Positions 1-9,514 of a DNA stretch of 64,000 bases are shown here, in pieces. The position numbers and the translations under genes were made by a program. Origin of the DNA: Actinobacteria bacterium IMCC19121 (GTDB lineage: Bacteria; Actinomycetota; Actinomycetes; Nanopelagicales; Nanopelagicaceae); assembly GCA_002284895.1 (NCBI GenBank), contig CP015605.1, positions 186,001-250,000 of the forward strand, read 5' to 3'. The notes under the pieces are model-generated. The model saw only the letters and a program-made list of their open reading frames with translations, did no database searches and was not told where the DNA came from. Each line of letters opens with the position of its first letter. Within the stretch, counting starts at the first letter, position 1.

Positions 1-80
1 AGTAGCGATGCACGCTTTTCACGGCGGATGCGAAGCTGCTCTGGCAGATCCTCTTCAATAGGCGCGTTCTCTGTGCTCAT
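1..80 (-). CDS. lysS: Lysyl-tRNA synthetase, N-terminal fragment (runs off the window)
   Basis: Only the first 26 codons are in the window, starting at the ATG at 80. The peptide begins MSTENAPIEEDLPEQLRIRR and continues EKRASL; the Glu-Gln-x-x-x-Arg-x-Glu-Lys style start is typical of class II LysS. Position at the downstream end of the fol-panC-coaX operon is the usual actinobacterial place for lysS. The catalytic domain lies outside the window, so the call rests on the N-terminus plus context. Confidence 0.75.
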   Translation of the reverse strand, partial: MSTENAPIEEDLPEQLRIRREKRASL

Positions 81-101
81 AATGAGGTGAAGTCTACCGA
101 G

Positions 102-866
102 TTAGGCATTTCGTTCGTGAATCAAACGAAGGCCAATGAGCGTTAAATCTGGCTCATGATGGTCAATAGTTTCAGAAACACCAATTATCAGCGGGGCTAA
201 GCCACCCGTGGCGATGACTGTTGGTGCTTGTGAATAGCTTTCAAGAAGTTCAGCTGAAATGCGATCGACTAATCCATCTACTTGTCCGGCAAATCCAAAG
301 ATTGTTCCTGATTGAAGAGCTTCAACTGTGTTCTTACCAATGACATTCTTTGGTCGAACTAATTCAACTTTGCGAAGTTGAGCAGCGCGAGAGGCTAGGG
401 CATCAACAGAGATTTCAATTCCTGGAGCAAGTGCGCCTCCTAGGAACTCACCTTTAGGTGAAACAACATCTAAATTAGTAGAAGTACCAAAATCAACCAC
501 AATTGCTGGACCACCGAAAAGAGTATGCGCAGCCAAGGTATTTACGATTCTGTCAGCGCCAATTTCTTTTGGATTATCTACTAGAAGTGGCACGCCTGTT
601 TTGATTCCAGGTTCAACAATTGTTACTCGTGTATCTGAGAAGTAGTCATCAATCATGGAGCGAAGCTCGCGCAAAGTTGCTGGAACAGTTGAACACACTG
701 ATAACCCAGTGATTTCATAGCCATCTACAAGTGAGCGGTATTGAAGCCAGAGTTCATCAGCTGTGCTGCGAGGATCTGTTTTAACGCGCCAAGAACGCAC
801 TAATTCATCACCTTTAAAAATTCCCAATACGGTGTTGGTATTACCCACATCAACAGTTAGTAACAC
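102..866 (-). CDS. coaX: Type III pantothenate kinase
   Basis: 254 aa, the usual length. It phosphorylates pantothenate, the first step of coenzyme A synthesis. Visible motifs: the N-terminal phosphate loop DVGNTNT (residues 6-12), GADR (103-106), DFGTST (125-130) and GGALAPGI (133-140), all diagnostic of the CoaX branch of the ASKHA fold and unlike CoaA or PanK-II. The start codon directly abuts the panC stop, so panC and coaX are probably translated from one mRNA and act in the same pathway. Cytoplasmic. Confidence 0.93.
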   Translation of the reverse strand: MLLTVDVGNTNTVLGIFKGDELVRSWRVKTDPRSTADELWLQYRSLVDGYEITGLSVCSTVPATLRELRSMIDDYFSDTRVTIVEPGIKTGVPLLVDNPKEIGADRIVNTLAAHTLFGGPAIVVDFGTSTNLDVVSPKGEFLGGALAPGIEISVDALASRAAQLRKVELVRPKNVIGKNTVEALQSGTIFGFAGQVDGLVDRISAELLESYSQAPTVIATGGLAPLIIGVSETIDHHEPDLTLIGLRLIHERNA

Positions 867-1622
867 TTAGCGCCCCTCTCCCATTTTCATATTGTCAATC
901 AATCGAACTCCATCTATCCAGCCCGCAATAATTGCCCGTTTATTGCGTGTTTGATCCGTTGCTACTTCAAAAGAATCCTCATCAATAATTGCCGCATAAT
1001 CCTTTTTAAATCCAACCTCTGTTGCAAGGGTTGAATCAATGATCTCTTGGGCGATTACAACACTAGGAGCCAAATGGGCCGCAGCTAAAGCTCTGTGTAT
1101 GACATTGGCACTTACTCGTCCTTGTTCACTCAAACGGACGTTGCGAGAAGAAAGGGCAAGACCATCAAATTCACGAACAGTTGGAACGCCAATAATCTCC
1201 ACTTTGCTCTTCATGGCCTTAATGATTGCTAGTTGCTGAAAGTCTTTTTCTCCAAAAACAGCAGAGTCTGGTTTAACAATTTCAAATAAGCGATTAACAA
1301 CTGTTACAACACCATCAAAGTGATCTGGGCGAGATTGGCCTTCATAAAGTGTACCTAGTGGGCCTGCGCTTAACTTCTTAATCTCAGCTGGGTAAATCTC
1401 TTCATACTCAGGCATCCACACTTCTGTGGCACCAGCCAACGTTGCTAGCTGAATATCTCTTTCGGGACTTCGTGGATAGTTTTTAAGATCATCTGTATTT
1501 TCAAATTGAAGTGGATTAACAAAAATACTCACAACAACTTCTTTACTCATACTGCGAGCACGCTTAATCAACGCTTGGTGGCCTTTATGCAAGGCACCCA
1601 TAGTTGGCACTAATACAGTCAT
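867..1622 (-). CDS. panC: Pantoate--beta-alanine ligase
   Basis: 251 aa; condenses pantoate and beta-alanine with ATP to make pantothenate. The nucleotidyltransferase signature HKGH is at 12-15, GEKDFQQ at 124-130 and DGLALSSRN at about 153-161. The protein starts right at the first beta strand (TVLVPTMGALH), so it lacks the 20-30 residue N-terminal lead of most PanC proteins and is about 30 aa short overall. ATG at 1622 has a weak AAGGA/GGAG ribosome site upstream in the 51-nt gap after folK. Neighbours are coaX downstream and folK upstream. Confidence 0.93.
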   Translation of the reverse strand: MTVLVPTMGALHKGHQALIKRARSMSKEVVVSIFVNPLQFENTDDLKNYPRSPERDIQLATLAGATEVWMPEYEEIYPAEIKKLSAGPLGTLYEGQSRPDHFDGVVTVVNRLFEIVKPDSAVFGEKDFQQLAIIKAMKSKVEIIGVPTVREFDGLALSSRNVRLSEQGRVSANVIHRALAAAHLAPSVVIAQEIIDSTLATEVGFKKDYAAIIDEDSFEVATDQTRNKRAIIAGWIDGVRLIDNMKMGEGR

Positions 1623-1673
1623 CGTGTGGCTCCAGTCCTTTCAGGTACCGGGCAAGATGAGACAAGTTTAGGC

Positions 1674-2123
1674 TTACTTAGGCAATTGTTCCAAAAGCTG
1701 GCTTATTTTCCCATGTGTAAGCAGGATGGCATCGGGTTCTATTTCAAACCAAGGCTCTAAAACAAAGCGGCGCTCATGTGCCCGTGGATGAGGCAGTTCT
1801 AGCTCTTCACTCTTACTCAGAAGTGAGCCATATTGAATAAGATCTAAATCAATAGTTCTTGGCCCCCAACGTTGAATTCGCTCACGCCCCATAGATTTTT
1901 CAATGCCGTGCAAGAGTGAAAGTAAATCAGTTGCTGGTAATTCACTCTCAACAATACAGACAGCGTTTAAATAATCAGGCTGCTCTGGGCCACCAACAGG
2001 TGCAGTGGAGTGATAGGAAGATATCTTTTGAAGATCAGTAGCTTCTTTCAAAAGAGCCACAGCAATGTCTAAATTCTCTTTTGGATTTCCAATATTTGCA
2101 CCGAGTGCAATAACCGCTTTCAT
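1674..2123 (-). CDS. folK: 6-hydroxymethyl-7,8-dihydropterin pyrophosphokinase
   Basis: 149 aa. Transfers pyrophosphate from ATP to hydroxymethyl-dihydropterin, the substrate for FolP. It has the N-terminal ALGANIGNP strand, the HPPK signature GPRTIDLDL (87-95, Mg-binding aspartates) and the PHPR motif (111-114). The start overlaps the folB stop by 4 nt (ATGA), indicating translational coupling within folP-folB-folK. Confidence 0.95.
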   Translation of the reverse strand: MKAVIALGANIGNPKENLDIAVALLKEATDLQKISSYHSTAPVGGPEQPDYLNAVCIVESELPATDLLSLLHGIEKSMGRERIQRWGPRTIDLDLIQYGSLLSKSEELELPHPRAHERRFVLEPWFEIEPDAILLTHGKISQLLEQLPK

Positions 2124-2482
2124 CGCTTACGTGTGACCTGCACGGCAATATCTTTAAGCACTGCATCTACTGGAGCTTGTGGCTTATGAACTGTGACTGT
2201 AGCAACTAAAACTCTAGCGTGGTCTTTTAGAATGTGATCTGCAATTCGACCGGCCAACTTTTCAATCAAGTTAACTGGCTCTGTGGTTATATGCGAAACA
2301 ACTAAGTTAGTAATTTCTGCGTAATTGACCGTATCACCAATTTCATCGCTTTTAGATGCAGCGGTTAAATCCACCGTTAATGCAACGTCAACAAAGAAAT
2401 CCTGGCCATTTTGGCGCTCATGATCAAAGAGGCCGTGATATCCAAAACCTGCAATACCAGTGAGAAATATCTGATCACTCAT
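2120..2482 (-). CDS. folB: Dihydroneopterin aldolase
   Basis: 120 aa, normal family length. Cleaves dihydroneopterin to hydroxymethyl-dihydropterin and glycolaldehyde. Visible family features are the N-terminal GIAGFGYHGLFDHER stretch (Gly-Tyr-His-Gly), the VNYAEI strand in the middle and the VTVHKPQAPV strand near the C-terminus, where the catalytic lysine sits. It overlaps folK and folP by 4 nt on each side. Confidence 0.94.
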   Translation of the reverse strand: MSDQIFLTGIAGFGYHGLFDHERQNGQDFFVDVALTVDLTAASKSDEIGDTVNYAEITNLVVSHITTEPVNLIEKLAGRIADHILKDHARVLVATVTVHKPQAPVDAVLKDIAVQVTRKR

Positions 2483-3234
2483 GAGTTAAGAACTTCCTTG
2501 TGAGGTTTCACAGAGTGAACTCTAACTCCCCAAATGCCTGATGTGGATAGGCGTTTAGTTAGATTGATAGTTGCTGCTTCGCGCTCATCGGGATTGTCTC
2601 CACCAAGAAAGCGCTTGCGCGATGCCCCAATTAACACTGGATATCCAAGGGCTACGAATTCATCAATGGAATCAATGATTTCCCAGTTGTGATGGGCATC
2701 TTTGGCAAAGCCTATGCCTGGATCAATAATCAAATTATCTTTAGTGATTCCAGCATCTAATGCTGCACTGACTCGTTCCTGTAGTTCTGAAATAACATCG
2801 GTAACTACATCGCCATAGACTGCCCGTGAATTCATATCTTTGGAGTGCCCTCGCCAATGCATAGCTATATATGGCACACCTAGTTGAGCTGCTGTTGGCA
2901 ACATATCTGGATCAGCTAATCCACCGCTGACATCATTAATGATTTGTGCCCCAGCTTCAATTGCAGCTCTCGCAGTACTTGCTCGCATTGTGTCGATACT
3001 TATTCGTGCACCAGCTTTTGCTAACTCTTGCATTACTGGGATTACTCGAGCGAGTTCTTCTTCCTCTGACACCCGATCAACACTTGGTTTGGTTGATTCA
3101 CCGCCGACATCGATGATGTCAACCCCTTCGGCCAACATTTCGTGTCCACGATTTACTGCTGCTTCGAAATCATTATGACGTCCGCCGTCAGCAAAAGAAT
3201 CAGGTGTGACATTTAAAATGCCCATGACAATCAT
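2479..3234 (-). CDS. folP: Dihydropteroate synthase
   Basis: 251 aa, slightly compact. Joins hydroxymethyl-dihydropterin pyrophosphate to p-aminobenzoate; the sulfonamide target. Signature segments: MGILNVTPDSFADGG at the N-terminus, DVGGESTKP around 42-50, DTMRA near 80, NDVSGG near 100, DPGIGFAKD in the middle, GASRKRFLG, and a C-terminal VRVHSVKPHKE matching the family's final RVHDV strand. Lies between folE and folB in the folate operon; 5 nt separate it from the folE stop. Confidence 0.95.
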   Translation of the reverse strand: MIVMGILNVTPDSFADGGRHNDFEAAVNRGHEMLAEGVDIIDVGGESTKPSVDRVSEEEELARVIPVMQELAKAGARISIDTMRASTARAAIEAGAQIINDVSGGLADPDMLPTAAQLGVPYIAMHWRGHSKDMNSRAVYGDVVTDVISELQERVSAALDAGITKDNLIIDPGIGFAKDAHHNWEIIDSIDEFVALGYPVLIGASRKRFLGGDNPDEREAATINLTKRLSTSGIWGVRVHSVKPHKEVLNS

Positions 3235-3239
3235 GGTGA

Positions 3240-3842
3240 TTACCGATTTGTAATTAAGCTAATCGCTTCAGCACGAGTTGCCGTGTTTTGTAATACTCCA
3301 CGCACAGCACTTGTTGTTGTGCGTGCATTGGACTTCTTCACACCACGCATCGACATGCACAAATGCTCGCAATCAATAATCACAATTACACCAAGTGGAT
3401 TCAAGATTTCGACCATCGCATCAGCGATTTGTGTTGTTAGTCGCTCTTGCACTTGTGGTCTGCGTGAATACATATCTACTAATCGCGCAATCTTGGAAAG
3501 CCCAGTGATTTTTCCGCTGGGGATATAGCCAACATGTGCAACACCATGGAAAGGCGTTAGGTGGTGTTCACAGTGTGAAAAGACCTCAATATCGCGGACA
3601 ATTACGAGCTCTTCATGGCCGATGTCAAAGGTAGTGGTTAGAACATCTTCTGGTGATTGCCATAGGCCTTCAAAGTTCTCTTTCATAGCCCTTGCTACAC
3701 GTGCAGGAGTTTCTTTTAAGCCTTCACGATCTGGATCTTCACCGAGTGCTAGAAGTAGTTCGCGCACAGCTTTTTCCGCGCGCGCTTGGTCATAAGGACC
3801 AGAAGCACGGCCATCTGTCACTGTGACTTTACTTATCGTCAC
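3240..3842 (-). CDS. folE: GTP cyclohydrolase I
   Basis: About 200 aa from the GTG at 3842; the open frame runs further upstream (to 3908), but that part lies inside ftsH and looks like the ftsH tail in another frame. A second GTG at 3821, 7 nt after the ftsH stop, is also possible; neither has a strong ribosome site. It opens GTP to 7,8-dihydroneopterin triphosphate, the first folate step. Zinc ligands are visible in [12 protein letters not shown] and [10 protein letters not shown], with the active-site stretch RPQVQERLT between them. Coupled to ftsH by overlap, as commonly seen in actinobacteria. Confidence 0.93.
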   Translation of the reverse strand: MTISKVTVTDGRASGPYDQARAEKAVRELLLALGEDPDREGLKETPARVARAMKENFEGLWQSPEDVLTTTFDIGHEELVIVRDIEVFSHCEHHLTPFHGVAHVGYIPSGKITGLSKIARLVDMYSRRPQVQERLTTQIADAMVEILNPLGVIVIIDCEHLCMSMRGVKKSNARTTTSAVRGVLQNTATRAEAISLITNR

Positions 3843-5877
3843 TTGCAGACTTCTTTCGACGCGTTGGCTTCTTTGTTTCAACTTCAATAACTCTTTCAGG
3901 AACATCAACAGGAGGTTGTGTTGAAGGAATACGAGTAGGTGAACCTGTCCAGGCTGGACGTGGTGTTACAGCACGAACCTTTTTAAAGATCAGTGCAATA
4001 TCTTCCTTATTGAGAGTTTCCTTTTCAAGAAGCTCTAAGACCATCTCATCGAGAATCTTGCGATTTGCAACCAAGATATCGAAGGCCTCTTGATGCGCAT
4101 TTTCAATAAGTGTGCGAACCTCGCGATCGACAACTGCGGCAATATTTTCTGAATAGTCACGTTGATGTCCGTAGTCACGGCCCATGAATGGCTCAGTACT
4201 TCCGCCACCAAGTTTGATTGCACCAATTGCTTCAGTCATTCCATATTGCGTGACCATTGCACGAGCAAGGGCAGTTGCCTTCTCAATATCATTTGAAGCA
4301 CCAGTTGAAGGATCATGGAAAATTAATTCTTCTGCTGCGCGACCACCCAATGAATATGCCAATTGGTCTAATAGTTCGTTGCGAGTGGTTGAGTACTTAT
4401 CTTCATCAGGTAGCACCATGGTGTAACCAAGAGCGCGACCGCGAGGCATAATCGTAATTTTGTGAACTGGATCTGTATGTGGCAAAGCATGTGCAACTAG
4501 TGCATGTCCTGCCTCGTGATAAGCCGTTACTCGTCGTTCAGAATCACTCATAATCCTTGATTTACGCTGTGGGCCAGCCATAACGCGATCAATTGACTCA
4601 TCGAGTTCTTTATTAGTAATCAACTTCTTTTCTTCACGTGCTGTGAGCAAAGCTGCTTCGTTGAGAACGTTTGCAAGATCTGCTCCAGTAAATCCTGGTG
4701 TGCGACGTGCATAGTCCACAAGCTTTACATCATCACTTAAAGGTTTGCCCTTTGCGTGCACAGCAAGAATGGCTTCGCGGCCCTTAAGATCTGGGCGATC
4801 AACTGCAATTTGACGATCAAAGCGTCCTGGACGAAGCAGAGCTGGATCTAAAACATCTGGTCGGTTAGTTGCTGCAATTAAAATAACTTTTGTGTTTTCT
4901 TCAAAGCCATCCATCTCAACTAGTAACTGGTTAAGAGTTTGTTCGCGCTCATCGTGACCGCCACCCATACCGGCACCACGTTGGCGACCAACAGCATCAA
5001 TCTCATCTACGAAAACAATTGCAGGCGCATTCTCTTTAGCTTGATTGAACAGATCGCGAACGCGAGCTGCACCAACACCCACAAACATTTCTACGAAATC
5101 AGAACCTGAGATTGAATAGAAAGGAACATTCGCCTCACCTGCAACTGCGCGAGCAAGAAGAGTTTTTCCTGTGCCTGGAGGACCAAAGAGCAAAACACCC
5201 TTTGGAATTTTCGCCCCTAGCGCGCCATATTTATCTGGGTTGGCCAAGAAGTCTTTGATCTCATCAAGTTCAGCAATTGCCTCATCAGCTCCGGCAACAT
5301 CCTTAAATGTTGTTTTTGGAACATCATTACTTTGAAGTTTTGCTCTTGATCTACCAAATTGAAATACCTTGTTTCCACCTTGTGCTTGGCCCATCATCCA
5401 GAAGAACAGGAAACCAATAAGCAAGAAAGGAACAATTGACATTAAAAATGAAACTAATAGTGACTGTGATGGGACTCTTACATTCCAGCCTTTTGAAGGC
5501 GGATTACCCGTTAAAGCATCAATAAGTGTGGGTTCTTGGCGGGCCACATATGAGGCTTCCACCTTTGTCGCACCCTTAATGGGAGAGCCCGGCTTTAGAA
5601 CTAATCGAATCTTTTGATCTTTATCAACAATCTCAGCAGATTCAACTGAAGAGCGCGCAATTGCATCAAGTGCCTGTGAAGTCTCGATTTGTGTATAACG
5701 ATTTCCTGCGGCACTAATCTGACCAAAGATTGAAACACCAAATATTGCTACAAGAATCCAAAACAACGGTCCGCGAAGTATGCGGCCAGAACGAGTTGTT
5801 GGTTTCTTAGAAGGTGCTTTACCCGAAAAGCTTTTTTTAACTGGGCTCTTCTTCTTTGATTTCTTTGCGTCAGTCAT
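3829..5877 (-). CDS. ftsH: ATP-dependent zinc metalloprotease FtsH
   Basis: 682 aa membrane-anchored AAA+ protease that degrades misfolded membrane and regulatory proteins. Order: Lys/Ser-rich cytosolic tail (1-35), membrane segment (about 37-55), extracytoplasmic domain, second membrane segment (about 139-162), AAA module with Walker A GPPGTGKT (232-239), Walker B DEID (291-294) and SRH ([20 protein letters not shown]), then the M41 zinc site HEAGH (454-458). The C-terminal Lys/Arg-rich tail overlaps the folE start. Follows hpt by 34 nt. Confidence 0.97.
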   Translation of the reverse strand: MTDAKKSKKKSPVKKSFSGKAPSKKPTTRSGRILRGPLFWILVAIFGVSIFGQISAAGNRYTQIETSQALDAIARSSVESAEIVDKDQKIRLVLKPGSPIKGATKVEASYVARQEPTLIDALTGNPPSKGWNVRVPSQSLLVSFLMSIVPFLLIGFLFFWMMGQAQGGNKVFQFGRSRAKLQSNDVPKTTFKDVAGADEAIAELDEIKDFLANPDKYGALGAKIPKGVLLFGPPGTGKTLLARAVAGEANVPFYSISGSDFVEMFVGVGAARVRDLFNQAKENAPAIVFVDEIDAVGRQRGAGMGGGHDEREQTLNQLLVEMDGFEENTKVILIAATNRPDVLDPALLRPGRFDRQIAVDRPDLKGREAILAVHAKGKPLSDDVKLVDYARRTPGFTGADLANVLNEAALLTAREEKKLITNKELDESIDRVMAGPQRKSRIMSDSERRVTAYHEAGHALVAHALPHTDPVHKITIMPRGRALGYTMVLPDEDKYSTTRNELLDQLAYSLGGRAAEELIFHDPSTGASNDIEKATALARAMVTQYGMTEAIGAIKLGGGSTEPFMGRDYGHQRDYSENIAAVVDREVRTLIENAHQEAFDILVANRKILDEMVLELLEKETLNKEDIALIFKKVRAVTPRPAWTGSPTRIPSTQPPVDVPERVIEVETKKPTRRKKSASDDK

Positions 5878-5911
5878 AACTTAATGATCTCGTTTCGTGG
5901 GGAATGAATTC

Positions 5912-6463
5912 TTATGAATACATGTGCTTGGCAAGCACAGCAATAAATGGAAGGTTGCGGTATTTCTCATCAAAATCAAGTCCGTAACCAATTACGAAAT
6001 CAGGTGGAATTTCAAATCCAACATACTTAACATCTACGTGAACCTTTGCAGCTTCAGGTTTTCTTAAGATTGAAAGAATTTCAACGCTTCCAACGCCACG
6101 TGATTCAAGATTTGATTTAAGCCAAGAAAGAGTTAGGCCTGAATCAACAATGTCTTCAACGATTAATACATTGCGACCAGTAATGTCACGATCTAAATCT
6201 TTTAAGATGCGAACAACTCCACTTGATTTGGTTCCAGAGCCATATGAAGAAACTGCCATCCAATCCATTTCAACGTGACGTTGCAGTGCGCGTGAAAGAT
6301 CGGCCACAGCCATTACTGCCCCTTTTAATACACCGACAAGTAGAAGGTCTTTGCCCTCGTAATCTTTATCAACTTGTGCAGCAAGTTCTTTAATGCGTGC
6401 TTGCAAAGCTTCTTCGGTGACGATGACGCGTTCGATATCGCCTGAGATTGCTGCTAAATCCAC
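5912..6463 (-). CDS. hpt: Hypoxanthine phosphoribosyltransferase
   Basis: 183 aa. Salvages hypoxanthine/guanine with PRPP to IMP/GMP in the cytoplasm. The PRPP-binding signature VLIVEDIVDSGLT, the flexible-loop SSYGSGT segment and the purine-specificity region VGFEIPPDFVIGYGLD are all present, with the C-terminal YRNLPFIAVL typical of bacterial HPRTs. The gene follows tilS with an 8-nt gap; the tilS-hpt-ftsH order is widely conserved. Confidence 0.95.
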   Translation of the reverse strand: MDLAAISGDIERVIVTEEALQARIKELAAQVDKDYEGKDLLLVGVLKGAVMAVADLSRALQRHVEMDWMAVSSYGSGTKSSGVVRILKDLDRDITGRNVLIVEDIVDSGLTLSWLKSNLESRGVGSVEILSILRKPEAAKVHVDVKYVGFEIPPDFVIGYGLDFDEKYRNLPFIAVLAKHMYS

Positions 6464-6471
6464 GGTGCTCC

Positions 6472-7422
6472 CTATGGTTGGTGGCGTGAGAGCGAAAGTC
6501 TGCCCGAAAAACGCTCAACCTTCACACCGCCGGGTAAATGAGCGGGGCCTTGGCCATTCCAGGCACAAATCAGAGCCTCGATAGCGCCCACATGCTCAGC
6601 TGAGAGAGATCCCGATGGGGCTCCCGCCTCATAGACGGCTCGGCGAATAATTCGAGATCGGATGGCTCGTGGGAGCCCCTGTAAGTAGGTGCAATCCAAA
6701 TCGTGGAGATCTAATCCGACAATTTCTTCTTCTGCCCATTGATCGAGGGCATCTGCATCATCTCTGAGCAACTGCGCACTGCGTACTAATGCATCTGAAA
6801 TTCCCGGACCAATTGTTTCTTCTAAAACTGGAAGTGCTTGAGTGCGCACCCGCACTCTGGCAAATTGTGCATCTTTATTGTGCGGATCATTCCACGGTGT
6901 TAAACCAATTTCACTGCAAGCGCTTTCAGTTTGCTCACGAGTGATTTCAAGGAATGGTCGAAGATATTTGCCATTCACATCTGCCATACCTGAAAGTGAT
7001 CGTGTGCCTGAACCCCGTGCAAGTCCAAGCAATACGCTCTCGGCTTGATCGTTGTGAGTGTGACCTAAGAAAATGGCATCTGCTTGCAATTGATCTAGTG
7101 CGACATAACGCGCTTTACGTGCAGATGCTTCTAAGCCTTCCGTAATTTCAACTTTGACTTTCACTACGGTGCAATCAATTCCCAGTTGTTTCATCTGTTC
7201 AACCACACGACTAGCTTGCTCACTAGATTTACTTTGTAATTGGTGATCAATTGTCACTGCCGATAGTTGAATTGCTAACTTCTTGACTTCCATTGAAAGG
7301 GCATATGCCAACGCTAAAGAATCTGCACCACCTGAAACTGCAACAACAATGCGATCACCGGCTTCCATTTTCTCCAGGAAAGGGCGAACTGCACTACGAA
7401 TAACTGGCAGCTGGGAACTCAT
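6472..7422 (-). CDS. tilS: tRNA(Ile)-lysidine synthase
   Basis: 316 aa. Converts C34 of the CAU-anticodon tRNA-Ile to lysidine so that it reads AUA. The PP-loop SGGADS is at 30-35, with GHTHNDQAES and the RPFLEITREQ segment further on. Short form without the full C-terminal tRNA-binding domain of E. coli TilS, as usual for actinobacteria. Confidence 0.93.
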   Translation of the reverse strand: MSSQLPVIRSAVRPFLEKMEAGDRIVVAVSGGADSLALAYALSMEVKKLAIQLSAVTIDHQLQSKSSEQASRVVEQMKQLGIDCTVVKVKVEITEGLEASARKARYVALDQLQADAIFLGHTHNDQAESVLLGLARGSGTRSLSGMADVNGKYLRPFLEITREQTESACSEIGLTPWNDPHNKDAQFARVRVRTQALPVLEETIGPGISDALVRSAQLLRDDADALDQWAEEEIVGLDLHDLDCTYLQGLPRAIRSRIIRRAVYEAGAPSGSLSAEHVGAIEALICAWNGQGPAHLPGGVKVERFSGRLSLSRHQP

Positions 7423-7431
7423 GCCTTAAGA

Positions 7432-8634
7432 CTAGACCCGACCACCAAATGGCATTAAGCCCTTAATGCTGTAGATATTTGAGAACAAAAGACCCTTGCC
7501 CTTTGAATTGGCCTCCCACATCATGCCGTTTCCAGCGTAAATGGTGATGTGGTGAATCGTTGAAATAGTTCCTTTATAGGAATAGAACAAGAGGTCACCT
7601 GGGACCAAATCGTTGAGTGAAACGTGCTTTGTATAACCTGAATACAGCGCCGAGTTAAGGCGATCCCAGTCTGGCCATCCCAAACCTGCAGATTTATAGG
7701 CGGCATACACCAAACCAGAGCAGTCAAAAGTATTCGGTCCTTGAGTTCCCCAAACATATGGCTTGCGAGCAAGAACTTGAACTTTGGCAAAGGCGACAGC
7801 TTTATCTCGCTGTGCTTGTGTAGTTCTAACTGTAGAACGGCCTCTAAAGCCAATATCTGGCCACACACTCTTTTGCCCCGGAGTTTGATTTGCTTGATTT
7901 GCTTGTGATTCTTCCAGCAAAGCCAACTGTCTTTGCTGTTCTAGAGTTGTTCGAACTTTTCTAGCACTCATTAACTCTTTCATCAAAGCATCCTGAACTT
8001 TTTGTAACTTTGCAACTTCTTTTGCCTGCTCAGCCTTTGCATCATCTGCAACTTTCTTGGCGGCGGCAACTTTTTCAGTAGCTTGTTGTTGAACTGCTTT
8101 TGCATCATCGGCAGCTTTTTTCGCAGCACGTGCAACTACTTCTGCTGCTTTAAAGCGATCGAGTGCAATTGAATTCTTAGTTCCTAAGTTACTTAAAGTA
8201 CTTAGTTGGTCTATTAAGTCTTGAGGTCCGTTAGAACTCAGTAACGGTTCAATGTCAGACATGCTTCCACCCATAATGTAAGCATTTGTCGCTAAACGTC
8301 CAATAACTCGATGTGCTTGTGAAACCGCTGCTGCTGTTTCTGCTGCATATTGAGCCGCTGCGCGCGCAGCCGCCACAGCTATTGCCAATTCTTTTTGGGC
8401 TTTAACATAAAGTGCCGTTGCTGCGTTTGCTTTTGCAGTTAAAGATCTCAGAGTTTGATTGGCTGCAGCTAACTTTGCAGCCTGCGCATCAGCGGCTTTT
8501 TTCTTTGCCGCTTCAACTTTTTTAGCCGCTTCAATTTCTGCCAATGTTGGTTTTGGGGTCTTTGCCAGAGCCGGCGCTGTCGTGAGCGTCAGACCAAGGG
8601 CAAGAGCGAGTGAAATCGCTCGATATTTTTTCAA
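7432..8634 (-). CDS. Secreted NlpC/P60 peptidoglycan endopeptidase
   Basis: 400 aa. Signal peptide at 1-24 (MKKY...APALA), long Ala/Lys/Gln-rich coiled coils (about 30-110 and 165-240), then an NlpC/P60 domain (about 280-400) with catalytic Cys305 in TFDCSGLVY and His362 in HHITIYAG. The RipA/RipC-like layout suggests cleavage of wall stem peptides during division, with the coiled coil keeping the enzyme inactive until engaged by a partner (inference from the family). The start is TTG at 8634, supported by a strong GGAGGT (8641-8646) six bases upstream. No c-di-AMP riboswitch is visible; the leader is only 73 nt. Confidence 0.88.
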   Translation of the reverse strand: MKKYRAISLALALGLTLTTAPALAKTPKPTLAEIEAAKKVEAAKKKAADAQAAKLAAANQTLRSLTAKANAATALYVKAQKELAIAVAAARAAAQYAAETAAAVSQAHRVIGRLATNAYIMGGSMSDIEPLLSSNGPQDLIDQLSTLSNLGTKNSIALDRFKAAEVVARAAKKAADDAKAVQQQATEKVAAAKKVADDAKAEQAKEVAKLQKVQDALMKELMSARKVRTTLEQQRQLALLEESQANQANQTPGQKSVWPDIGFRGRSTVRTTQAQRDKAVAFAKVQVLARKPYVWGTQGPNTFDCSGLVYAAYKSAGLGWPDWDRLNSALYSGYTKHVSLNDLVPGDLLFYSYKGTISTIHHITIYAGNGMMWEANSKGKGLLFSNIYSIKGLMPFGGRV

Positions 8635-8707
8635 GTTAAGACCTCCGGGAAGGACTTAAGAATAAATGGCAATCCTTAGAAAACCGTGGGTTTAAGTGCT
8701 GGTGTCT

Positions 8708-9514
8708 CTAATTAGCTACGTCACGGCGTGCAAATAGGAATGATGCAACTGTTGCCCCAATCGCAACATAAATTCCACCAACAAGAAGTGCATGTGAATA
8801 TTCAATTCCCTCTGAACGCCCAGTTGGACCACCGCCACTTGCGATTGCACTCAACTGTGCACCTGGCAGCCACTTTTCCCATGAGTTTTTAACTGCGATC
8901 AATAGGTTTTCAACTATAAGTAACCATAAAACACCTAAGGAAATGGCACTGATTGGCGAACGAAGAAGTAAACCAAGCACCATGCCGATGGTTCCAAAGC
9001 CAATGACTGAGATTGTTACGTTTATAAAGGTTGTAAAAATCGCATGACGCCCATCTGCACCAAACCAAAGATCAGTTGATACTTCAGCTCCTGGAGCCAA
9101 AATCACTGATGCACCAATGCTCACAATGGCTGATAAAGAAATCATGACCAAGGCAAACAACTTCATCGCTACGAATTTGCCGAGCAAAATACGCAAACGT
9201 CCAGGTTGGCGAACTAATAAATTACGAAGAGTTCCATAGGTGTATTCCTGGGCAGTCTGGGCCGCAAAGACGCAGAGGGCAATAATTCCTAAGAATCCTC
9301 CGACATTGCTAAAACCTTGAACCCCGCCTGTTGCAAGTCCGAGAACTTCGCGACCAACAGTGCGCCCACGATCAGAGTTTCCTTGGGGAGAATCAATGAG
9401 TAGAAATAGGAGTGATGAAAAGAGTGCGCTGAAAAATACAACTGCACCCATGGTTCCAAAAAACAAAGTAGGGCGACGAAGTTTGCGAAGTTCTGCAAAA
9501 GCTACATTCCACAT
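8708..9514 (-). CDS. ABC-2 type transporter permease
   Basis: 268 aa integral membrane protein with six predicted membrane segments and a long extracytoplasmic loop after the first one. The conserved motif TYGTLRNLLVRQPGR matches ABC-2 exporter permeases. Its start overlaps the stop of the upstream ATPase gene, so the two form a two-gene exporter. Substrate unknown; the family includes antibiotic, lipid and bacitracin-type exporters. Confidence 0.88.
   Translation of the reverse strand: MWNVAFAELRKLRRPTLFFGTMGAVVFFSALFSSLLFLLIDSPQGNSDRGRTVGREVLGLATGGVQGFSNVGGFLGIIALCVFAAQTAQEYTYGTLRNLLVRQPGRLRILLGKFVAMKLFALVMISLSAIVSIGASVILAPGAEVSTDLWFGADGRHAIFTTFINVTISVIGFGTIGMVLGLLLRSPISAISLGVLWLLIVENLLIAVKNSWEKWLPGAQLSAIASGGGPTGRSEGIEYSHALLVGGIYVAIGATVASFLFARRDVAN

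Noticed and set aside
3843-3908. N-terminal extension of FolE to 3908
   Set aside because: Its residues are the shifted reading of the Lys/Arg-rich ftsH tail and do not resemble FolE.
8635-8707. c-di-AMP (ydaO) riboswitch before the NlpC/P60 gene
   Set aside because: Such riboswitches often precede this gene class, but only 73 nt are available and none of the conserved elements is seen.
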